A stretch of DNA of 47,771 nucleotides from NCBI GenBank assembly GCA_903840165.1, contig CAIMEY010000023.1:1-47771 (forward strand), written 5' to 3'. The position numbers and the translations under genes are program-made. Shown here in pieces: positions 1 through 7,572 of the stretch (position 1 is its first letter; each line of letters starts with the position of its first letter). Under the pieces are notes generated by a model. It saw only the letters and a program-made list of their open reading frames with translations. It was not told where the DNA came from and did not search any database. The DNA is from an uncultured Myxococcales bacterium (GTDB lineage: Bacteria > Myxococcota_A > UBA9042).

Positions 1-1
1 A

Positions 2-481
2 AACGAGGTGGCGACCCGCATGTTGATGCCGATTGTCACCGGCAGCCTGACGCCGACGCCGGTGATGACGCCGTGGGTCGTGGAGGCGGACGACCCGCAC
101 ACGCCGGCCCTTGCCGATGTCGTGGTGTGCGAGGAAGGCGCATTCCCGATTCGGGAATTCCCGAGCGAGTTTGCCGAGAAAGCTGGCGACCAGCCCCCGC
201 CCCGGCCCTTGCTCATCACGCTGAATCTGGACCATCTGGCCGAGCGCGTTGGTGCGGTTGTCGCTGTCGATGGCCGCACGCTCGTCTTGGCCGACGGCGA
301 TTTCCGCTACGAGGTCTATCTGCCCGCCCGCTTCCCGCTCGTGCCTCCGCTGCTCATGACCCATATGCCAGCGGCCATCCAGTTCTACCCGGTGCCGTGG
401 AAGTTGCGCTCGACGGAGTGCGTCGAAGTGCGCCTCGCCACGGTCTTTGAGCGCGCCATGGTGTGCGCGCGTGAGGTGTAA
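2..481 (+). CDS. E2-like (ubiquitin-conjugating-fold) protein, 5' end possibly cut off
   Basis: The reading frame is open to the window edge. GTG at 8 is the first possible start inside the window, giving 157 residues, but the true start may lie upstream. The C-terminal half reads like an E2 core: a strand (YEVYLPARFP, about 101-110), the turn LVPP (111-114) that resembles the conserved YP..PP segment of E2 enzymes, and then a single cysteine in STECVEV (Cys138) where the E2 catalytic Cys would fall. The N-terminal half (about 1-65) matches nothing I recognise. The gene lies directly before an E1/ThiF-like gene (1-nt gap), which supports a ubiquitin-like conjugation or sulfur-relay role. The E2 call rests on pattern similarity only. 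A PRTRC-type accessory protein is an alternative. Confidence 0.45.
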   Translation, partial: NEVATRMLMPIVTGSLTPTPVMTPWVVEADDPHTPALADVVVCEEGAFPIREFPSEFAEKAGDQPPPRPLLITLNLDHLAERVGAVVAVDGRTLVLADGDFRYEVYLPARFPLVPPLLMTHMPAAIQFYPVPWKLRSTECVEVRLATVFERAMVCAREV

Positions 482-482
482 G

Positions 483-1349
483 ATGAAGACGTTTTCGCGG
501 TTTGCCGGCCTGATGGCCGACCTGACTAACGGGCACGCGCTTTGCGCCGGTGCCAGCGGCGGCAGCGACCTGGAGGTCAAGCTGGCCAAGCACGGCTGCG
601 GAACGGTGTCGCTGGTGGACCCTGACACCGTCGACCCGCCCAACCTGCCCCGCACGTACTACCGCAAGGGCGACCTCGGCAAGTTCAAGGTTGACGCGCT
701 CAAGGCCCACATCCTTGAGGCCGCGCCGGGCACTACGGTGCACGCCCACGTGGCCAAAGTCCAAGACGTTCTCACCGACGCCTACTGCACCGGCCCGAAC
801 CGACCGGACCTGCTGCTGGGCCTCACCGACTCGCTTCCCGGTCAGGCACACGTCAGCACGATGGCCGTCAAGCACGGCATTCCGGCTGTGCTGGTCGATG
901 TGCACGCCCACGCTGCCGGGGGCATGGTCACCGTGGTCGTCCCGGGCAGCCCGTGCTACCGCTGCGTGGCGGCCAGCCGCTTCGAAGCCGCTGAACGCGG
1001 CGATGCGCAGGTGGACCTCGACGGCGCCCGCGGATTGGGCGCCGACATCGCCTTCATCGACGCCATTGCGCTCAAGATTGCCTTGGCGCTGTTGTCCAAG
1101 GGAACGGACACCGACGCTGGCCGCTTCCTGCAGAAGATGGGCAAGCGCACGCAGGTGGTCGTTCGGATGCACCCTGAGTACCGCTGGGACGCGGTCGACT
1201 TGTTCGACTTGGTACTTGCGGACTTGCCGAGTGAACCGCGCGACTTCAAGCGAGAATTGCAGGATTTCGCCTTCTTGGCGTGCGACACCCTCTGGCTTAC
1301 GCCCGACTTCGACCCGCAGTGCCCCTGCTGCGCCAAAGCAGGGGCCTAG
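483..1349 (+). CDS. ThiF/E1-like adenylyltransferase
   Basis: A 288-residue ThiF/MoeB/E1 superfamily protein. Members adenylate the C-terminus of a ubiquitin-like protein. Visible features are a degenerate nucleotide-binding loop GASGGS (23-28; canonical is GxGGxGS), the signature VDPDTVDPPNLPR (45-57) with the expected Asp, Asn and Arg, and two Cys pairs, CYRC (158-161) and CPCC near the C-terminus, which probably bind a structural zinc. ATG at 483 is chosen because GAGGTG sits 7 nt upstream and it directly follows the stop of the E2-like gene. The degenerate loop may mean altered ATP binding. The coupling to an E2-like protein and an HSP100-type ATPase suggests a protein-modification module. 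No ubiquitin-like protein or JAB peptidase gene is visible, though either could lie upstream of the window. PRTRC-type ThiF proteins of plasmids are an alternative family. Confidence 0.75.
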   Translation: MKTFSRFAGLMADLTNGHALCAGASGGSDLEVKLAKHGCGTVSLVDPDTVDPPNLPRTYYRKGDLGKFKVDALKAHILEAAPGTTVHAHVAKVQDVLTDAYCTGPNRPDLLLGLTDSLPGQAHVSTMAVKHGIPAVLVDVHAHAAGGMVTVVVPGSPCYRCVAASRFEAAERGDAQVDLDGARGLGADIAFIDAIALKIALALLSKGTDTDAGRFLQKMGKRTQVVVRMHPEYRWDAVDLFDLVLADLPSEPRDFKRELQDFAFLACDTLWLTPDFDPQCPCCAKAGA

Positions 1350-1351
1350 CC

Positions 1352-2710
1352 ATGAACAGCCTGCCGTTGGCTCGCGAAACTCTTGGGAATCTCACCACCG
1401 CGCTGGTACGCACCGGCGTCGCAACCGTGCGCGATTTGTACGTCGGCGCGGCCGTCGAGCCCGACACCTTGGACGTCGTCTTGGTCGCCACCGACACCGG
1501 CACCGAGGTCTGGCTGCCCGTGAGCGCTCACCTGCCCGACGTGGTTCTCGGGCAGGTAGCTCAGGACCGGCCGATTGCCGGTGGAGGACAGCTGTTGTTC
1601 AGCGGCGACGGCGGCCCCGCGGCGGCGCTGGCGCGCCTCGACGAGCTGCTCGGCCGCCCGCGCCCAGCTCGCCGCGGCGTGACCGACGTGCAGGCTGTTG
1701 AGGGCATGCGCGTTGGCGCTGCGCTCGGTGAGCCCAAAGCGGCCGACATCGTGGCTTGGCTGCGCAGCTACATCGCCGGTCAGGATGCCGCCATCGCGAC
1801 CGTCGCTACGGCTGTGGTGCGGCACCTGCGTCGACCGGTTCCGCGCCACCCGACCTCGCTGCTCTTCGTCGGCCCCACCGGCTGCGGCAAGACCGAGACG
1901 GCGCGTCGGCTGGCGGCGTTCCTGCGCGACTATGGCTTCCAATTGATTCTCATCAACGCCAACGAGTACTCGGAACCGCACCGCATGTCGCAACTGCTGG
2001 GGGCTCCCGTCGGCTATGTCGGGCACGAAGCGGGCGGCACGTTGGTGGACCACTTGGCCGCGAACAGCCGCAGCTTGCCCATCATCGACGAGGTCGAGAA
2101 GGCGCACCCGGTGCTGCTGGACACGCTGATGAACGCCTTGTCGGCAGGCAACATGACCCGGTCGGGCCGCGTGGCTGAGCCGGTCGACTGCCGCCACGCC
2201 ATCTTCATCTTCACCAGCAACTTGATTGGCGCTGAAGTCGACACGTTCAGCCAGTCGCACGCCATCCCGGCGAGCCGCATCTCCGACCGGTGCCGCAAGC
2301 TCCTCGTCGCGCGCGGCATGCGGCCAGAGGTGGCGGGTCGTTTCACGGCCGTGGTTCCGTTCCAGCCGCTGTCGGCGGCGGGCGAGGCCGAAGCGGCAGC
2401 GCGCGTCGTCGTCGAAGTCGCCCAAGAGTACGGCGTCCTGGTCGATTGGGTCGCCCCCGAGTTGGTCGCCACCGTGCTCGACAGCCGCGAAATGGACTTC
2501 GGCGCCCGCAGCATCAAAGCGGCGGCAGACGAGTTGCTCGGCGACACCTTCGCTGATGCTCATGAAAAGGGCCAGTTTGGCCCCTTCGAACTGGTCGGCC
2601 CACCGTGGCGACTGGACCTGCCGGGCAAGCGTGCCGGCAGTGATGACACCTGTCCGCAGCCGCGAGGTGCGCTGCTGCCGGCGGGCGTCAGCCCCAAAGG
2701 AGAGGTTTGA
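1352..2710 (+). CDS. ClpA/ClpB-type AAA+ ATPase with novel N-terminal domain
   Basis: 452 residues. The AAA+ domain is of the HSP100 D2 type: Walker A GPTGCGKT (about 174-181), Walker B IIDEVEKAHP (about 244), sensor-1 FTSN, an MRPEVAGRF segment at the arginine-finger position, and sensor-2 DFGARSIK near the C-terminus. The first 140 residues or so are not a recognisable Clp N-domain and could be a substrate or partner adaptor. There is one AAA+ ring and no ClpP-binding loop that I can identify. It starts 2 nt after the E1-like gene, so the E2-like, E1-like and ATPase genes are probably co-translated. A reasonable guess is unfolding or remodelling of modified proteins or of conjugation complexes. 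No partner protease is visible. Confidence 0.8.
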   Translation: MNSLPLARETLGNLTTALVRTGVATVRDLYVGAAVEPDTLDVVLVATDTGTEVWLPVSAHLPDVVLGQVAQDRPIAGGGQLLFSGDGGPAAALARLDELLGRPRPARRGVTDVQAVEGMRVGAALGEPKAADIVAWLRSYIAGQDAAIATVATAVVRHLRRPVPRHPTSLLFVGPTGCGKTETARRLAAFLRDYGFQLILINANEYSEPHRMSQLLGAPVGYVGHEAGGTLVDHLAANSRSLPIIDEVEKAHPVLLDTLMNALSAGNMTRSGRVAEPVDCRHAIFIFTSNLIGAEVDTFSQSHAIPASRISDRCRKLLVARGMRPEVAGRFTAVVPFQPLSAAGEAEAAARVVVEVAQEYGVLVDWVAPELVATVLDSREMDFGARSIKAAADELLGDTFADAHEKGQFGPFELVGPPWRLDLPGKRAGSDDTCPQPRGALLPAGVSPKGEV

Positions 2711-2711
2711 G

Positions 2712-3089
2712 ATGTACGAGATTTTTGGAGTGCAGGTGTTTCGCCCCGTCATCGTCGTGTTGTTCATCGTGGCCGCCTTCGGCGGGCTCGTGGTCGAGGC
2801 CATCTTCAACCATGAAGCCGGCAAGACCTACATGGACAAGACGTTCCGCGTCGTCTTCGAAGTGCTTGGCGCACAGATGCTCATCTGGACGATGTCGTTC
2901 GTCATTCAGCGCATGGTGCCAGAGGAGTATTTCATGCTGACCATCTCTGTCATCGCGCAGTTGGTCGTTCTGGTTGCCGCGACATTGGTGGTCCGCAGCT
3001 CCGGCTTTTTCGCGAACTTCCCCAGCAGCCTGGGCCGCGCGAACGACGCGGAAGCGACCAACGGCGAGCAGCCCCCGCGCGAGCGCTGA
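2712..3089 (+). CDS. small integral membrane protein (about three membrane segments)
   Basis: 125 residues with hydrophobic stretches at about 10-32, 50-65 and 72-95, followed by a polar tail. ATG at 2712 is preceded by AGGAGAGG and lies 1 nt after the ATPase stop. I do not recognise a family. Its place in a conjugation-type gene block next to a TraD/HerA-like ATPase suggests a membrane-anchor or channel accessory role, which is inference from position only. Confidence 0.7.
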   Translation: MYEIFGVQVFRPVIVVLFIVAAFGGLVVEAIFNHEAGKTYMDKTFRVVFEVLGAQMLIWTMSFVIQRMVPEEYFMLTISVIAQLVVLVAATLVVRSSGFFANFPSSLGRANDAEATNGEQPPRER

Positions 3090-3127
3090 ACCGTCGCGCC
3101 ATGCGACGCCTAGAGCAGGAGGAACCA

Positions 3128-3415
3128 ATGAGCTTGATTTTTGTCATCTTCAGCATCGTCGCCGCGCGCATCGCGTGGAAGCAGGGCGTCCGCGACCCCG
3201 TTACCTTGGCGATTGCCGTCATCATGGGCCCCGTGCTCGGCATGGTGCTTTTCGGCGCAATCATCGAGGCCATTGGGCCGTTCGTGCCGCTGTTGCTCTT
3301 GCTCGTCGTCATCGCCGCCGGTGTGGTCGGCTGGCTGCGCTACCGCGGCCAGCGTGTGCGCTTCCACAACACGACGACGCTGACGTCCATCAAGCGCCGC
3401 ATCGACCGGGGATAG
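3128..3415 (+). CDS. small integral membrane protein
   Basis: 95 residues, mostly hydrophobic: segments at about 2-14, 24-48 and 50-68, then a short basic tail (R-rich, ending KRRIDRG). The start at 3128 has GGAGG 6 nt upstream; a longer start at 3101 is less likely. It lies 3 nt before the TraD/HerA-like gene. The hydrophobic N-terminal part and positive cytoplasmic tail are what a membrane partner of a coupling ATPase could look like, but no family is recognised. Confidence 0.65.
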   Translation: MSLIFVIFSIVAARIAWKQGVRDPVTLAIAVIMGPVLGMVLFGAIIEAIGPFVPLLLLLVVIAAGVVGWLRYRGQRVRFHNTTTLTSIKRRIDRG

Positions 3416-3418
3416 ATA

Positions 3419-4909
3419 ATGATTATCGACTGGTCCAGGCGACGTCGTCCGCCCCGGCCGGAGCGTGCTGCTCCGGTCCGGGACGGCGCGTTGCCATACC
3501 TGACCGCCGAGGACGGCTCCACCATCTACCGCCATCGCCCGTCGACCGTGCTGGCCGACCATTCCTACTGCGGCGCTGGCTCGGGTCAAGGCAAGACGAC
3601 GAGCGAGGCAGACTACTGGGCGCGGCGCATGGTGCATGAGTGGAACACAGTTCCACCTGACCAGCAGATGGCGCTGTTTGCCGTCGATATGAAGTCGGAT
3701 TTCGTGGAGTTGCTGCTTGGCGCCTTGTGCAGCCTTGCCACACCGGCGCAGTTGCTCGCCCACGTCGGATTCATCAACGTTTACGCCCGGAACGGTCAAC
3801 CAGGGGCGGTGCCCTTGAATTTCGCGCGCTCGGACCTAGCGAACCAGCCCCCTGCGGTCGTCGCTCTCCAACTCACCGCGGTGCTTTCGTCGGCCAGCGC
3901 CGGCCTGGGTGGCGGTCAGCGCGTGAACATGGGCAACCGCCAGTCCGAAACGGCCAGTCAACTGTTCCGGGCCGTTCTGGAAGGACCGCCGGAAGCCAAC
4001 CTGCTGTGGGCGCTGGATGCGCTCCAGATGGGCGACCTGAAGCAACTTGCCACCGTTACGCGAAGCCCTTCTGTGCGCGACTACCTGAACAGCGTGGAAT
4101 TGAGCACGGAGTTGGTCAGCTCCATCTCCAGCCGGCTTCGGGCCGCCTTCGCCCTCTACGACGAGCTGGAAAATGCCGTCGGAGCGAGCACTTGTCTGCC
4201 TTGGCAGGACACCGTCAGGCCCGGCGCGGTGACGTTGTTGGACCTCGGCCACGCGCCGCTGCCGAGCCTCGCCGAGTGCATGGGCAACATCATCGTGCGG
4301 CTGGTCGGCGAACTGCTCCTGCAGCGCCCGAGTCCAACCACTGAACACCACGTCAAAATTGCCTGCGACGAAGCGCAGGTCCTTGCCGAATCTCTTGAGG
4401 ACGTGGCGACACGCATCACCACGGTGGGGCGCAGCAAGAACGTCAGCATCGCCGTCTTCACGCAGAGCACAGCGCTCTTTCAGCAGCGTGCGCCAGAATT
4501 GACGGCCAGCCTGTTGACCAACGCCGACGCCCGCACGATTGGCAAGCTCAGTGTCGGCGACGCGGAAGTCTGGGTGCGCGCCGCAGCCCCGGCGCCGGGC
4601 GTTGAAGAGTCCGTTGGCGCCCTGCGCAGCCGACTCCTCGGCATCGTCACCAATCTGCAACCGCGCGAGTTCCTTTACTTGACGCCCGGCAAGGTCCAGC
4701 GCGCCCGCTCGTTGCCCGTGGATATCGCCGAGTGGGATGGCGCCAAGGCGCGCCAAGCCGAAGTCGTGGACGCGATTCGTCGGCGTTGGTCGCCTGCTGA
4801 GCCGTTTCCGCCGCGACTGCGGCTGCAGGACTACCTGGCGGCGAACGGTGCCGGTCGCGGTGGCTCACGACCGCGTTCCGGCGAGCCCAGACGTGGGCGA
4901 TGGGGGTAA
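3419..4909 (+). CDS. TraD/TraG/HerA-like conjugative coupling-type ATPase
   Basis: 496 residues with a P-loop GSGQGKTT (about 51-58), a Walker B segment KIACDEAQVLAE (about 312-323) and a following conserved stretch VGRSKNVSIAVFTQS that resembles the sensor region of coupling proteins and HerA/FtsK ATPases. It has no N-terminal membrane span of its own. The two small membrane proteins encoded just upstream may supply the anchor normally fused in TraD/VirD4. The expected role is to deliver DNA or protein substrate to a secretion channel, or to pump DNA. It is translationally close to its neighbours (3-nt gap upstream, 2-nt gap downstream). HerA-type repair ATPase is the main alternative. Confidence 0.7.
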   Translation: MIIDWSRRRRPPRPERAAPVRDGALPYLTAEDGSTIYRHRPSTVLADHSYCGAGSGQGKTTSEADYWARRMVHEWNTVPPDQQMALFAVDMKSDFVELLLGALCSLATPAQLLAHVGFINVYARNGQPGAVPLNFARSDLANQPPAVVALQLTAVLSSASAGLGGGQRVNMGNRQSETASQLFRAVLEGPPEANLLWALDALQMGDLKQLATVTRSPSVRDYLNSVELSTELVSSISSRLRAAFALYDELENAVGASTCLPWQDTVRPGAVTLLDLGHAPLPSLAECMGNIIVRLVGELLLQRPSPTTEHHVKIACDEAQVLAESLEDVATRITTVGRSKNVSIAVFTQSTALFQQRAPELTASLLTNADARTIGKLSVGDAEVWVRAAAPAPGVEESVGALRSRLLGIVTNLQPREFLYLTPGKVQRARSLPVDIAEWDGAKARQAEVVDAIRRRWSPAEPFPPRLRLQDYLAANGAGRGGSRPRSGEPRRGRWG

Positions 4910-4911
4910 GC

Positions 4912-5256
4912 ATGAGTCCACTGTGGAACTTCGCGAAGTTGCTGTTTGCACTGGTGTCGTGGATGGTAACCGGAGTCTTTTGGCTGTTTCACGGCGCCAA
5001 GGTCGCATCGCAAACGCTGACTGACGTGCAGGATGCGCGTCGCACAATGCGTGACGGCGCCCTGCGCTGTCCTGACGGCCACATCATCTTGCCGTCAGGC
5101 ATCTTCGAGTGTGGCGCCTGCGGTTGGCGCTGGCGCGACCATGCGTGGGGCCTCGTCTGCCCGAACCCCGAGTGTCCGCGGCCCCTGACCAGCTACATCC
5201 AGTGCACGACCTGCGGTTTGAGTGTGCGTAATCCTTCGCGATGGGGGCGGCCATGA
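4912..5256 (+). CDS. membrane-anchored zinc-ribbon protein
   Basis: 114 residues. A hydrophobic N-terminal segment (about 5-28) is followed by a Cys-rich domain with CGAC, CPNPEC and CTTC pairs, as in treble zinc ribbons. ATG at 4912 is preferred to the one at 4900 because a G-rich ribosome site precedes it and it does not overlap the upstream stop. The gene overlaps the next one by ATGA (5253-5256), so the two are translationally coupled. Function unknown. Membrane tethering with zinc-binding cytoplasmic modules would suit a scaffold for the ATPases of this element. Confidence 0.6.
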   Translation: MSPLWNFAKLLFALVSWMVTGVFWLFHGAKVASQTLTDVQDARRTMRDGALRCPDGHIILPSGIFECGACGWRWRDHAWGLVCPNPECPRPLTSYIQCTTCGLSVRNPSRWGRP

Positions 5257-6020
5257 AGACGCCTGCTGCGACCCGCAACCTGCGCGGCCAACGCGCCAAA
5301 GCGGCACCGACGGTGATGCTGACTGCCCGGGACTACGAACTGCTGCAGTTGCTGGGCCTCTGCGGCTATGCAACGACGGTGCAGGTTGCGCGAGACCTCT
5401 TCCCTTCGGCCGACCGCGCCAGTCGTCGCCTTCGGCAGTTGTACGACGCGGGGCTAGTTCGGGTGCACCTCGCCGGGTCGCGTCGTCCGAACCTGCTGTC
5501 ACTGTCGGGGACCGGCCGCGACGTGCTGGTTGCGGCAGTTGGCGACGTTCCCGGCCTGCAGTTGCCGAGCGCCATCCCGCTGCACGCCATCGACCATCAC
5601 CTCGGCGTTGTGGACATGCGCCTTCAGTTTGCCGCCCTGGCTGAGCGTGGCTTGCTGCAGTTTTACGCGTGGCACGGTGGGCGGTCAGAACTGGCCGCGG
5701 AGACCGGACTGACCGGTGCAAAGTTGGTTCCCGATGGCCTCGTCGAGCTGACGCTTGGCACGCCAGGCGTCGTCGCCGTCGAGGTTGACAACGGCACCGA
5801 GCGGATTGGCGGCGCACTTGCGCAGAAGCTGGCCCGGTACCGCGGCCCGCTGCTCGCACGAACCGTGACAGAGCTGTGGCTGTGGGCGAGTGGCTCGGCG
5901 GCGCGCCTGGAAGGCATTCGGCGCGCGTGCGTCGAGGCAGACATCGCGCGCCGCACGCGCCTGCTGACTCCGGCTGAGGCGGCTGACCGCCCGGCGCGCT
6001 TGCCGGGGCGCTTGGCGTGA
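5253..6020 (+). CDS. replication-relaxation family winged-helix protein
   Basis: 255 residues. The N-terminal third (about 15-85) is a winged helix with LTARDYELLQLL, a recognition-helix stretch ASRRLRQLYDAGLVR and a wing. The remainder resembles the nuclease-like fold of the Replic_Relax family, including the VAVEVDNGTER segment. Members occur on plasmids and integrative elements, where they are linked to replication or DNA processing. The start ATG overlaps the upstream stop (ATGA). It is the last gene before the integrase region and probably the element's DNA-processing or regulatory factor. Confidence 0.65.
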   Translation: MKTPAATRNLRGQRAKAAPTVMLTARDYELLQLLGLCGYATTVQVARDLFPSADRASRRLRQLYDAGLVRVHLAGSRRPNLLSLSGTGRDVLVAAVGDVPGLQLPSAIPLHAIDHHLGVVDMRLQFAALAERGLLQFYAWHGGRSELAAETGLTGAKLVPDGLVELTLGTPGVVAVEVDNGTERIGGALAQKLARYRGPLLARTVTELWLWASGSAARLEGIRRACVEADIARRTRLLTPAEAADRPARLPGRLA

Positions 6021-6342
6021 ACCGAAGGGCTGCCCATGCAGCCCGTCAAGGACCATGGCGCGATGGCGCCAAGGAGGCGAAAGATGTGCCGGTTTTGCGC
6101 AACAGACCCGCCGTCGTACGGACAGGCGAAAGGACCGGCGATTGGCGGGGCAAAACGCGCACTTCACGCGTCGGAGTGGTGCGTGCCGAGCGAAAACCAT
6201 TCGCCTCCTTGGGGCGTCAGCCCGCGTCAGCCGCCGCACTTCGCTAATCGGTGTAAATACGCCGAACTTATTGATTTGACAACGCATTGTCGTTCTTGTA
6301 TCTGCAAGACGTGTCAGTCTGCGTCCATCCACGAGGTCGGTG
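6021..6342. other. intergenic region before the integrase genes
   Basis: About 320 nt between the replication-relaxation gene and the next start. It is locally AT-richer than its surroundings from about 6250 to 6310 and contains the promoter and inverted repeat listed separately. Short open frames here (for example 6036-6359) have some CxxC pairs but no convincing ribosome site. Confidence 0.5.
6276..6304 (+). promoter_or_regulatory. sigma70-type promoter with operator-like inverted repeat (integrase side)
   Basis: A perfect -35 TTGACA (6276-6281), a 17-nt spacer, and a -10 TATCTG (6299-6304). An inverted repeat GACAA-N4-TTGTC (6278-6291) overlaps the -35, as expected for a repressor operator. 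It would drive the short gene at 6343 and the integrase. No obvious repressor gene is in the window. Confidence 0.6.
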
Positions 6343-6642
6343 ATGGGCGCCCGACGTGACCATGCCGACGCCGGCGTTCCGCCGCCCAACGCGGCGCGCA
6401 AAGGCGTCACATCGCGCGGCATGGAAGACGCCGTGCGCGAGAACACGGAAGCCGTGCGCGAGCTCGTTGCGACGCTGAGGGAGGCCATGTGGTTGAGTTG
6501 TTTAGAAAAAGTGACGGCGCGTTCAACATCCGCGCCTGGGTCGAGCCAAACCGGAACGGAACTGCCCGATACCGCATCCGATATCGCTATGCAGGCGGCG
6601 AGAACTGCCAGGTCTCAGCTGCGAGCGAGAAGGAAGCGCTGA
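6343..6642 (+). CDS. possible small helical protein overlapping the integrase start
   Basis: An open frame of 99 residues from ATG 6343 (GTG at 6340 also possible). Residues about 28-48 (MEDAVRENTEAVRELVATLR) look like a short amphipathic helix or coiled coil. The last 50 residues or so overlap the integrase gene in another frame and are low-complexity, so they may be a shadow of the integrase. It sits where many elements keep an excisionase-like or accessory gene. The case is weak. Confidence 0.3.
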   Translation: MGARRDHADAGVPPPNAARKGVTSRGMEDAVRENTEAVRELVATLREAMWLSCLEKVTARSTSAPGSSQTGTELPDTASDIAMQAARTARSQLRARRKR

Positions 6643-7559
6643 CCAAGTGCGCCGGCATCTGGCAGGCGCACCTGTCCGGCTTCCTCGACGCGCCGGAGCC
6701 CGAGCCGGTGACCATCGGCGACCTCGTCGACAAGTTCGTCAAGCGCGACAAGCTGTCGCCAGCCAGCCGTCGCAGCTACGAGCGCGCGCTTCATCCGTTC
6801 TTGGCCGCGGTCAGCCGCGACCGTCCGCTCGAGTACATCGGGCGCGGCGCCGTCGAGAAGTGGTTGGGCTCGCTGACGTGCAAGGAGGTGTCCAAGCAGA
6901 CGTACCTGCGCACGCTGTCGGCGCTCTTCAAGTGGGGCAAGCGCGAGAAGTTCTGCAAGGATGACCCGACGGCGGAAGTGCGCATCCAGCTCGCGCGCTC
7001 CAGCCACGCAATCCGCCCCTGGCTGCAGTTCCCCGACTGGCCGCCGTTCCTGGCTGCGTGCGGCCCGTCGCACCGCGTCCGCGCCGAGTTCGTGCTGCAC
7101 ACCGGTCTACGCGCGTCTGAACTGGTGGGCGCGGATTGGACGTGGCTGCATGGCACGGTCGGCCGGCCCGCCATCACGGTCCCTGCGTCCAAATCAGCGC
7201 GCGCACGGGCGATTCCGCTTGATGACCGAGCCATCGAACTGCTGGAGGAGGCGAAGCGTCTGTGGGGAAGCGAAGGCTACATGTTCTCCAAGGGCTCGTT
7301 CGGCAAGGGCAACTTGCGCCGCGACACCGTCGAAGCGTGCCTGAAGGCGAAGGTCCGCCAGGTCGACTTCCACGGGCTTCGCCGGTCGTGCGGCGCGCGG
7401 TGGCTGGAATGCGGCGTGCCGCTGTTCTACGTGTCGCGGATGCTGGGCCACGCGGACGTATCGACGACGGCGAAGCACTACGCCGGTTTGGCGGACACGA
7501 CCTTGGCGGCGGAGATTGACCGGGTGAGCAAGGCGAACAAGAACCCGCCGCCGACGTAG
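6489..7559 (+). CDS. int: tyrosine recombinase/integrase
   Basis: 356 residues. The N-terminal part includes an arm/core-binding region; the catalytic domain shows the first Arg in HTGLRASELVG (about 207), HGLRRSCG (H-x-x-R, about 295-298), LGHADVSTT (about 319) and the nucleophile Tyr in KHYAGL (about 331). The GTG start at 6489 has GGGAGG 6 nt upstream. It catalyses site-specific integration and excision, here most likely at the tRNA-Thr 3' end 1.5 kb downstream. The intervening DNA carries a two-gene cargo, so the integrase is not immediately next to the attachment site. Confidence 0.93.
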   Translation: MVELFRKSDGAFNIRAWVEPNRNGTARYRIRYRYAGGENCQVSAASEKEALTKCAGIWQAHLSGFLDAPEPEPVTIGDLVDKFVKRDKLSPASRRSYERALHPFLAAVSRDRPLEYIGRGAVEKWLGSLTCKEVSKQTYLRTLSALFKWGKREKFCKDDPTAEVRIQLARSSHAIRPWLQFPDWPPFLAACGPSHRVRAEFVLHTGLRASELVGADWTWLHGTVGRPAITVPASKSARARAIPLDDRAIELLEEAKRLWGSEGYMFSKGSFGKGNLRRDTVEACLKAKVRQVDFHGLRRSCGARWLECGVPLFYVSRMLGHADVSTTAKHYAGLADTTLAAEIDRVSKANKNPPPT

Positions 7560-7572
7560 CCGCGCAGCGTGC

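Noticed and set aside
2..1349. Canonical PRTRC plasmid cassette
   Set aside because: Only a ThiF-like protein and a possible accessory protein are visible; no ParB-like or other PRTRC proteins are in the window. It stays as an alternative only.
6036..6359. Open frame with several CxxC pairs
   Set aside because: No convincing ribosome site, and it overlaps the promoter and inverted repeat at 6276-6304; it looks like chance.
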